Source of the DNA: a bacterium
Lineage (GTDB): Bacteria > Electryoneota > RPQS01
Direction: 5' to 3'
DNA: 12,389 bases
NCBI GenBank assembly: GCA_028711875.1
Contig: JAQTRJ010000028.1
Location: 1-12,389 of the forward strand
How positions within the stretch are numbered: position 1 is the first letter of the stretch; every line of letters starts with the position of its first letter. Shown piece after piece: positions 7,857 through 12,389 of the stretch. A model generated the notes under the pieces. That model saw only the letters and a list, made by a program, of their open reading frames with translations. It made no database searches and had not been told where the DNA came from. The translations under genes and the position numbers were made by a program.

Positions 7857-8692
7857 GGCGAGTCTCCCGCTTCGTTCGGCGCATGAGCGTCCTTGCCTGC
7901 CGCAGAATCCGCAGGCTCATCGGATGCCGAAGTTGTCCGGGACGGTACAGCCACAACGATATCCACCGCCGTTTCAGGCGTCACTTCCTGTCCGGATTTC
8001 ACCGATTGAGCGATGACCGTCCCGGTCGGATAGTGATCCGTTTCCTTGCGAACGATCCGTCCGAGCCGCAGTCCCGATTCGCGCAGAATCACCCGCGCCT
8101 CATGCAAAGGTCTTTCCATGAGATAGGGCACGAAGAAGTGATCCGGCTCCGTGCCCAACGAGACGATCAACTTGACTACGGCGCTCGATTCCACCACCTC
8201 TCCAGCCAGCGGCCTCTGCGCGATCACCACGTTTTTCGGGATCGTGGATGAGAAGCGATAGGACAAGTCCGCATCGGTGCAGAGGAGATTGGCGTTGCGG
8301 CAGCGCACCTGCGCGTCGCGCACGTCCAGTCCGACCAAATCGGGAGCCAGATCGCGCTGGGCCGCGAGGGCCGGAATCACATGGATTTTTCGTCCCGGCT
8401 TGGCCAGCGATCCGGCGAATGGCCGTTGCTCGAGCACGGTTCCCTCGGAGACATCGCCGCCCGGCTTCGGAACTCCCATGATTAAAACAAAATTCGCCGA
8501 GTCCGCGCGCCGCGCCGCATCTTCGACGGAGAGTCCGACCAGATCGGGAATGGCTTTCTCGGTTCCCTGCCGCGTATACAGAGGCAGGGCGATCCGGTCG
8601 AACACGAAGAAAATCAGGAGCAGGACAACAAAAATACCCGCCGCGACGGAAAACCAGCGGAGAAACGCGCGGGGAGCATTCGGTGAAGCCAT
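7853..8692 (-). CDS. Membrane-anchored PASTA-domain protein (no kinase domain)
   Basis: A 279-residue bitopic membrane protein. A short positively charged N-terminus is followed by one strongly hydrophobic segment at about 14-31, then an extracytoplasmic part of three PASTA-like repeats at about 45-108, 113-180 and 184-250. Each repeat shows the family pattern: an initial P-D/Y-L-x-G-x-x-x-x-x-A stretch, a central hydrophobic-G strand, and a V-x-x-Q-x-P-x-x-G-type turn (VLEQRPFAG, VIAQRPLAG, VIAQSVKSG). The tail (251-279) is Ser/Ala/Asp-rich and likely disordered. PASTA domains bind peptidoglycan fragments or beta-lactams in PrkC-type kinases and some transpeptidases, but here neither kinase nor transpeptidase is attached. 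The gene starts 8 bases after rsmB and overlaps rpe by 4. Its position matches that of prkC in Firmicutes. A cell-wall sensing or scaffold role is inference. Confidence 0.93.
   Translation of the reverse strand: MASPNAPRAFLRWFSVAAGIFVVLLLIFFVFDRIALPLYTRQGTEKAIPDLVGLSVEDAARRADSANFVLIMGVPKPGGDVSEGTVLEQRPFAGSLAKPGRKIHVIPALAAQRDLAPDLVGLDVRDAQVRCRNANLLCTDADLSYRFSSTIPKNVVIAQRPLAGEVVESSAVVKLIVSLGTEPDHFFVPYLMERPLHEARVILRESGLRLGRIVRKETDHYPTGTVIAQSVKSGQEVTPETAVDIVVAVPSRTTSASDEPADSAAGKDAHAPNEAGDSP
7864..7868 (-). promoter_or_regulatory. Ribosome binding site deciding the TTG start of rpe
   Basis: GGGAG on the minus strand, seven bases before TTG 7856. It lies inside the last codons of the PASTA gene and is one of the clearest Shine-Dalgarno matches in the window. 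It supports the unusual TTG start, which also overlaps the upstream stop. Confidence 0.7.
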
Positions 8693-8700
8693 AGGATGAT

Positions 8701-10044
8701 TCAGGTGATACGGCGGAAGCGAGCGGCGAACGCGCCGTCGCAGCCATGCAGGTGGGTAAACGTCTCCATGTCCCCGTGTTCGCCCACGACGGACTCGGGA
8801 ACAAAACCGCGCGCGTCTTCCTTGCGAAAATCCGGAAACAGCTTCAGGAAGGCGGCGACGATATCATGATTCTCGGCTGGCAGGATGCTGCAGGTCGAGT
8901 AGACGAGCACGCCGGCCGGCCGCACGAACTCCGCGGCCCGCGCGAGGATTTCGATCTGCTGTTTGCATTGGACGGGCAGATGGTGACTCTTGCGCCGCCA
9001 GCGCACGTCGGGCTGCTTGCGCAGCAGTCCCATCCCGGAACACGGCACGTCCACCAGCACCCGGTCGAACGGCGCGGAGGAAAACTGGCGGGCATCCACG
9101 GTGTGGACAGCCACGGCAGTGATCTCGAGCCGCTGGAGATTTTCCCGCAGCATGCGCGAGCGTTCCTCCGAAATTTCGACCGCCACGAGCTCGCCCGTTC
9201 CCTGCATGCGCTGGTGGATCGCGAGCAGCTTGCCGCCGGGGGCTGCGCACAAATCGAGAATCCGTTCTCCCGGATCGGGCGACAGCAGGACCACCACCAA
9301 TCCGGCGCTTTCGTCGTGAACGGTGAGTTTGCCCGAATCCAGAAGCGGCTGGAGCTGAAAGACGGCGGAAGACGGAAGAAGATAGTACCCGCCGACCAAC
9401 GCCGAAACCTCAAAGTGAAGCGCGCGGGAGCGCAGGAACTCCTCGAATTCGGCCGTGGTCCAGCGCAGTGAATTCACACACACCGTCAGCGGCACGCGTT
9501 CGTTGTTGGCTTCGAGCACGCGCGGCAGGTCGTCCATCCCGAAGCGGTCGGCCAGTTCGCGGACGATCCAGCGCGGATGCGAATGAACGAACGCCAGCCG
9601 CCCCAGTTCATCGGTTCCGTCGGGCGGAGCGTTCCACCGTTCGCGCTCGCGGGCCAAACGTCTCAGAATCGCGTTGATCAGTCCGGCGGCGGACTTGTTG
9701 ATCCGCTGCACGGCGATCTCCACCGTTTGACTGACGGCGGCATGATCGGGAATACGATCTTGACAAAAGAGCTGATACCCGCCCATGCGCAGGAGGACTC
9801 GAATCAGCGGCTGCGCGCGGAAGTAATCGCCGTGAAAAATCGGCGCGATCACCGAATCGAGTCGTCCGCGCCAGCGAATGGCACCCCAGAATAGATCGGC
9901 GGCCAGAGCACGGTCGCTGCCCCGCAGATTTGACTGGGTCAGGTGACGGGAGATGATGTCGTCGGCGAATTGCGGTTCCCGCTCAAGCTCCAAGAGAGCC
10001 TCGGCGGCAACACCCCGTGAGTTCACGGGAAGAGGTTCGGTCAT
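8701..10044 (-). CDS. rsmB: 16S rRNA (cytosine-967-C5)-methyltransferase RsmB (Sun/Fmu)
   Basis: A 447-residue enzyme that methylates C5 of cytosine 967 of 16S rRNA with S-adenosylmethionine, acting on ribosome assembly intermediates in the cytoplasm. A NusB-like RNA-binding domain occupies about residues 8-140 (GVAAEALLELE; LIRVLLRMGGYQLF; GLINAILRRL). The methyltransferase domain has motif I DLCAAPGGK at 264-272, an acidic VAVEIS strand for SAM ribose, DVPCSGMGLLRK with Cys335, and YSTCSILPAEN with Cys385; the two cysteines are the release and nucleophile residues of the RNA m5C family. Length is normal. I chose ATG 10044 rather than the ATG at 10119, because the first 25 residues of the longer form are not family-like and overlap an intergenic hairpin. 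It is the first gene of the minus-strand cluster. Confidence 0.95.
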   Translation of the reverse strand: MTEPLPVNSRGVAAEALLELEREPQFADDIISRHLTQSNLRGSDRALAADLFWGAIRWRGRLDSVIAPIFHGDYFRAQPLIRVLLRMGGYQLFCQDRIPDHAAVSQTVEIAVQRINKSAAGLINAILRRLARERERWNAPPDGTDELGRLAFVHSHPRWIVRELADRFGMDDLPRVLEANNERVPLTVCVNSLRWTTAEFEEFLRSRALHFEVSALVGGYYLLPSSAVFQLQPLLDSGKLTVHDESAGLVVVLLSPDPGERILDLCAAPGGKLLAIHQRMQGTGELVAVEISEERSRMLRENLQRLEITAVAVHTVDARQFSSAPFDRVLVDVPCSGMGLLRKQPDVRWRRKSHHLPVQCKQQIEILARAAEFVRPAGVLVYSTCSILPAENHDIVAAFLKLFPDFRKEDARGFVPESVVGEHGDMETFTHLHGCDGAFAARFRRIT

Positions 10045-10083
10045 ATGCTTCGCGAGGTGGAAGTTACGTTTTTTTGAGGGAAG

Positions 10084-10108
10084 AGGCAAGGCAGCCTTGG
10101 CTTTGCCT
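10084..10108. repeat. Imperfect inverted repeat upstream of the acyltransferase gene
   Basis: AGGCAAGGC (10084-10092) can pair with GCTTTGCCT (10100-10108) over nine positions with one G-T wobble and a seven-base loop. No T-run follows on either strand, so it does not look like a terminator. Its place just at the candidate -35 would suit an operator or an RNA structure, but this is not shown. Confidence 0.45.
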
Positions 10109-10137
10109 TGACATTCCACCGGATATCTATTTATTTA
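10108..10137 (+). promoter_or_regulatory. Candidate sigma70-type promoter for the LPS genes
   Basis: TTGACA (10108-10113) is a perfect -35 consensus. TATTTA (10132-10137) lies 18 bases further on but is a weak -10. Transcription would start near 10144, giving an untranslated leader of roughly 45 bases before ATG 10191. The -35 overlaps the right arm of a hairpin by one base. Confidence 0.4.
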
Positions 10138-10190
10138 CACGCTACTCAGGAAGGGACAGTTTCCTCTTGTTGTCCGATTTCTCTTATCGC

Positions 10191-11039
10191 ATGCAATATT
10201 GGGCGATTTTGGCTCTGGCAGCGGCTCTGCGGGTGGTTCCCCGCCGTTGTCGGGCTATAGTCGGGGCCTGCCTCGGTCAATTGATTCATTTTATTGGAAT
10301 TAGGGTTAAAGTCACGCAAGATAACCTGCTTCGAGCCTTCCCCAATCTCCCACCTAAAGCGATAAAGCAAATAAGTCGTCGTATCTACCGGCATTTCGGA
10401 AGAGTAGCAACGAGTATGGCCATCCCTCCGATAACCCGTTCGGATATCGGAACATGGATATTCCTGAACGGCGCCGATGTCCTCGATGAAGCCATGCAGG
10501 CGAACCGGGGCGGGATCGTGTTCTCTGGCCATCTCGGAAACTGGGAACTGATGGGTGCCCTCTGCGCCCGTTTAGGCTATCCGGTTTCGTTCGTTGTCGC
10601 CTCGCAGAGCAATCGCCGGGTCGAGGAGCTGATTGACCGCTTCCGCAAAAGCACGGGAATCGAGATCATCAAGCGGCGCGACGCGATCCGGGGTGTGCTT
10701 TCAGCCCTGAAGCGAGGGCGACTCGTGGCCATGCTGATAGATCAGGACGCCCACGAGGACGGAACCTTCGCCCCGTTTTTCGGCACTCCGGCCTCGACCC
10801 CGCGCGGGCCGGCCGTATTTCATTTGCGCACCGGAGCTCCCTTGATTTTCGCCCGGAGCGTGCGGTTGCCGGGTGAACGCTATCGGATTGACATCGAGCG
10901 CTTCGACGCGACCGGCTGTACCGATCCCGACGACCTGACCGCCCGAATGACGGCCCGGCTGGAGGCCGCCATCCATGAGACTCCCGAACAATGGTTTTGG
11001 ATGCACCGCCGATGGAAGACGCACCCCGTCGCATCCTGA
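10191..11039 (+). CDS. lpxL: Lipid A biosynthesis acyltransferase (LpxL/HtrB family)
   Basis: A 282-residue inner-membrane acyltransferase that adds secondary acyl chains to a lipid A precursor. It opens with the hydrophobic segment MQYWAILALAAALRVVPRR, typical of LpxL/LpxM. The catalytic H-x4-D/E motif is HLGNWE (His114, Glu119); DNLLRAFPNL (44-53), AMLIDQDAHEDGTFAPFFG (180-198), PRGPAVFHLRTGAPLI (204-219) and the end WFWMHRRWKTHP are all family hallmarks. Which acyl position is modified, and whether it is LpxL or LpxM, cannot be told. ATG 10191 gives the usual family N-terminus but has no Shine-Dalgarno; AGGAAGGG at 10148-10155 would suit a TTG at 10167 (8 residues longer) with a long spacer. 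The first 250 bases are much AT-richer than the rest of the gene. The heptosyltransferase gene overlaps its 3' end by 28 bases. Confidence 0.92.
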   Translation: MQYWAILALAAALRVVPRRCRAIVGACLGQLIHFIGIRVKVTQDNLLRAFPNLPPKAIKQISRRIYRHFGRVATSMAIPPITRSDIGTWIFLNGADVLDEAMQANRGGIVFSGHLGNWELMGALCARLGYPVSFVVASQSNRRVEELIDRFRKSTGIEIIKRRDAIRGVLSALKRGRLVAMLIDQDAHEDGTFAPFFGTPASTPRGPAVFHLRTGAPLIFARSVRLPGERYRIDIERFDATGCTDPDDLTARMTARLEAAIHETPEQWFWMHRRWKTHPVAS

Positions 11040-12046
11040 TTATAGACACCGCCTGGCTGGGCGACGTGGTATTTTCCACGTCGCTGATCGGCGCTGTTCG
11101 GAATCTGTGGCCACGCGCCGAGATTCACATGGTCGTCGCTCCGCGGGGCGAGCCGATCGTTCGCCATCATGGGGCGCTGTCCCGCGTGTGGGTGCTCGAT
11201 AAACGCGGACGGCATCGCACGCTGCGGGATCTGCTGCGATTCGGCGGCGTGCTTCGCCAGTTCGGTTTCGATCTGATCCTGAACGCGCATCCGTCGCTGC
11301 GCAGCCGCCTGCTGACGGCGTGGATCAACGCTCCCGTGCGCGTCGGCTACCGCGGGTGGGCATCGAATCTCTGTCATACGCACGTCATTCCCAATGATCT
11401 GGCCGTGGAGTCGGACCACGTCGAAAGGCGAATCGCTCTGTTGCGGGCATTGGGATATTCCGTGAAGGCGGAGCCGCTCGCTGTCCAAGTGGATGAAAGC
11501 GACAACCGCGAAGCTTCCCGTTTTCTCGAAGAAAACGATCTGGCGGAGCGTAGGCTGCTGGGAATTATTCCGGGGTCCGCCTGGGAAACCAAGCGCTGGC
11601 ATTCGAAACGGTTTGCCGAAATCGCCGAACGATGGCTGCGAAAGCCGGAACACGGAGTGCTGATCTTCGGCGGAAAGTCCGAGGCCGAAACGCTGGAACG
11701 AATTGGAAGCGAAGGCGGCCGCGGCGCAATTCCCGTTCTGAACGCGCCGATCCCGCTGGTAGCGGCGCTTCTCTCGAAATGCTCGGTGGTGCTGGGCAAT
11801 GACACGGGAGTGTCGTTTCTGGCGATCGCGGCCGGATGTCCGCGGGTGCTGGTTCTCTATGGCTGCACACAGGTGGATTACACGTTTCCGCCGCCCCATC
11901 AAGCGATTGCGGCCGGCGCTCCCTGCTGCTTGCCGCGTACGGGACACGGCGCTCATCGCTGCCGCTGGGGCGATGAACCGTGGTGCATGTCGCAGATCAC
12001 GGTGGAGCGAGTGTGGGCCGCCATCGAACGGGCGCGCGACGACTGA
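11012..12046 (+). CDS. Glycosyltransferase family 9 protein, ADP-heptose:LPS heptosyltransferase-like
   Basis: A 344-residue GT-B enzyme of the WaaF/WaaC family, which adds heptose to the LPS inner core on the cytoplasmic face of the inner membrane. The N-terminal domain starts RILIIDTAWLGDVVFSTSL; Asp18 matches the general base of the family. The C-terminal domain has the nucleotide-sugar motifs PGSAWETKRWHSKRFAEIA (188-206) and GNDTG (262-266), then VLVLYGCTQ. A cysteine-containing tail (Cys305, Cys306, Cys317, Cys325) before SQITVERV resembles the CxxC-rich end of WaaF-type enzymes. Where most relatives have GxMH or GxxH after NDTG, this one has GVSF (Phe269). ATG 11012 is preferred, as it sits just before the core; ATG 10991 is in frame. 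Overlap with the acyltransferase gene shows a two-gene LPS operon. The exact sugar is not certain. Confidence 0.88.
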   Translation: MEDAPRRILIIDTAWLGDVVFSTSLIGAVRNLWPRAEIHMVVAPRGEPIVRHHGALSRVWVLDKRGRHRTLRDLLRFGGVLRQFGFDLILNAHPSLRSRLLTAWINAPVRVGYRGWASNLCHTHVIPNDLAVESDHVERRIALLRALGYSVKAEPLAVQVDESDNREASRFLEENDLAERRLLGIIPGSAWETKRWHSKRFAEIAERWLRKPEHGVLIFGGKSEAETLERIGSEGGRGAIPVLNAPIPLVAALLSKCSVVLGNDTGVSFLAIAAGCPRVLVLYGCTQVDYTFPPPHQAIAAGAPCCLPRTGHGAHRCRWGDEPWCMSQITVERVWAAIERARDD

Positions 12047-12092
12047 TTGACACGGCTTCCCGCGGGCCGTCTCCCAATCGCACGACAAGAAA

Positions 12093-12126
12093 AACCGCCG
12101 GTGGAAAACCGGCGGTTCGCTTTTTT
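12093..12126. terminator. Bidirectional rho-independent terminator
   Basis: A perfect nine-base-pair stem, AACCGCCGG (12093-12101) with CCGGCGGTT (12109-12117), closes a seven-base loop TGGAAAA. On the plus strand CGC and then TTTTTT follow (12121-12126), ending the LPS operon 46 bases after the heptosyltransferase stop. On the minus strand the stem runs directly into TTTTTCTTG, ending the convergent regulator gene. The other bases of the 12047-12143 gap show nothing further of note. Confidence 0.9.
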
Positions 12127-12143
12127 CGCTGCGGTCGCGACGC

Positions 12144-12389
12144 TCAGTCGCGTTCCGTCACAGGCGTGAGCCGTGCCGTGTTCAGCTTCCCCCAGAGAGT
12201 CTTCAGCGCGCCCTGGATGGTCGCTTCAGCCTCTGTGCTCAGGAAGTGCTCGCGGATGATTTCAGGATTGAAAACACCGTCGGAGAGCGCCAGCACGCTT
12301 TCGACATGATTGCGGAGCTGGCGGACGTTCTCCGGCCAGGCGACGGTCGTCAGCAATTCCATGTAGTGATACGGTACCGTCGGCGGATT
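12144..12389 (-). CDS. Sigma54-interacting AAA+ transcriptional regulator, C-terminal end only (5' cut by window edge)
   Basis: The last 81 residues of a protein whose start lies beyond the window. The segment YHYMELLTTVAWPENVRQLRN followed by HVESVLALSDGVFNPEIIREHF matches the end of the sigma54-activator AAA+ domain, where WPGNVREL-N carries the sensor II arginine and the following helix ends in LSDG. Here the usual glycine of WPGN is Glu. Such proteins use ATP hydrolysis to open sigma54 promoter complexes. Only about 45 residues follow the AAA+ domain (LSTEAEATIQGALKTLWGKLNTARLT and a short tail), and I see no Fis-type helix-turn-helix with the GN-x3-AA-x2-LGI pattern. It ends at the shared terminator. 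The domain call rests on a short stretch, so certainty is moderate. Confidence 0.65.
   Translation of the reverse strand, partial: NPPTVPYHYMELLTTVAWPENVRQLRNHVESVLALSDGVFNPEIIREHFLSTEAEATIQGALKTLWGKLNTARLTPVTERD

Larger units (their letters stand above)
10045..10190. promoter_or_regulatory. Divergent intergenic region between rsmB and the acyltransferase gene
   Basis: This 146-base gap separates the minus-strand housekeeping cluster from the plus-strand LPS genes, so both directions must be initiated in or near it. It is clearly AT-richer (about 45 percent GC) than the genes around it. It contains a run of seven T at about 10071, an imperfect hairpin at 10084-10108, a TTGACA at 10108-10113, an AT-rich core at 10121-10137, and AGGAAGGG at 10148-10155. 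No convincing sigma70 promoter stands out on the minus strand, though TAGATA or TAAATA in the AT-rich core could serve as a -10 for rsmB. Confidence 0.6.

Noticed and set aside
10017..10190. Upstream extension of the acyltransferase frame to a GTG at 10017
   Set aside because: It would overlap the rsmB start and the promoter-like region, and its residues are unlike the family; the usual hydrophobic N-terminus begins at 10191.
10880..12088. A 402-codon minus-strand open frame opposite the heptosyltransferase gene, longer than that gene
   Set aside because: Its translation is Arg/Gln/His-rich with no family resemblance, while the plus strand encodes a full GT9 protein with its motifs in order. 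It is a by-product of high GC.
12136..12152. Small hairpin CGCGAC / GTCGCG around the stop of the regulator gene
   Set aside because: It is six base pairs, no T-run follows on either strand, and the strong bidirectional terminator lies just beyond it.
1..12389. CRISPR arrays, tRNA or rRNA genes, insertion sequences
   Set aside because: Reading both strands gave no regularly spaced repeats, no tRNA-like cloverleaf in the few gaps, no transposase and no terminal inverted repeats.

Overview
The window holds a long, tightly packed housekeeping gene cluster on the minus strand (positions 1 to about 10044), a divergent two-gene lipopolysaccharide (LPS) cluster on the plus strand (10191 to 12046), and the 3' end of a convergent minus-strand regulator at the right edge. 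The lipid A acyltransferase, the family 9 heptosyltransferase-like enzyme and the exported PBP4-type enzyme point to a diderm (outer-membrane) bacterium. DNA is GC-rich (about 60 percent over most of the window), starts often lack a clear Shine-Dalgarno, and GTG and TTG starts are common. Gene order and the split formiminotransferase/cyclodeaminase pair would suit a little-studied diderm lineage, perhaps of the FCB type, but this is a guess and no phylum can be fixed from the sequence alone.

Transcription of the minus cluster would begin near 10045 and read in the order: rsmB (16S rRNA m5C methyltransferase), a membrane-anchored three-PASTA protein without a kinase, rpe (ribulose-phosphate epimerase), a metallo-beta-lactamase-fold hydrolase, a Xer tyrosine recombinase, dacB (PBP4-type carboxypeptidase), ftcD (glutamate formimidoyltransferase), fchA (cyclodeaminase), mutL (endonuclease-type mismatch repair) and miaA (tRNA prenyltransferase, cut by the window edge). 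Ten genes sit with gaps of 8 to 46 bases or overlaps of 4 to 47 bases, so they are probably co-transcribed in one or a few units with translational coupling. Themes are RNA modification (rsmB, miaA), cell wall (PASTA, dacB), DNA maintenance (xer, mutL) and one-carbon and sugar-phosphate metabolism (ftcD, fchA, rpe).

The intergenic stretch 10045-10190 separates the two directions, is AT-rich, and carries a sigma70-like promoter candidate and an imperfect hairpin. From there an LpxL/HtrB-type acyltransferase and an overlapping GT9 glycosyltransferase form a small LPS operon that ends at a clear bidirectional rho-independent terminator (12093-12126). On the far side, reading towards the same terminator, is the C-terminus of a sigma54-interacting AAA+ regulator that appears to lack a Fis-type DNA-binding domain.

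I found no mobile element, CRISPR array, tRNA or rRNA, and no convincing wholly new system. The most notable points are the kinase-less PASTA protein in the place where Firmicutes carry prkC, the TTG starts overlapping upstream stops, the AT-rich island covering the 5' part of the acyltransferase gene, and the regulator without a recognisable helix-turn-helix.
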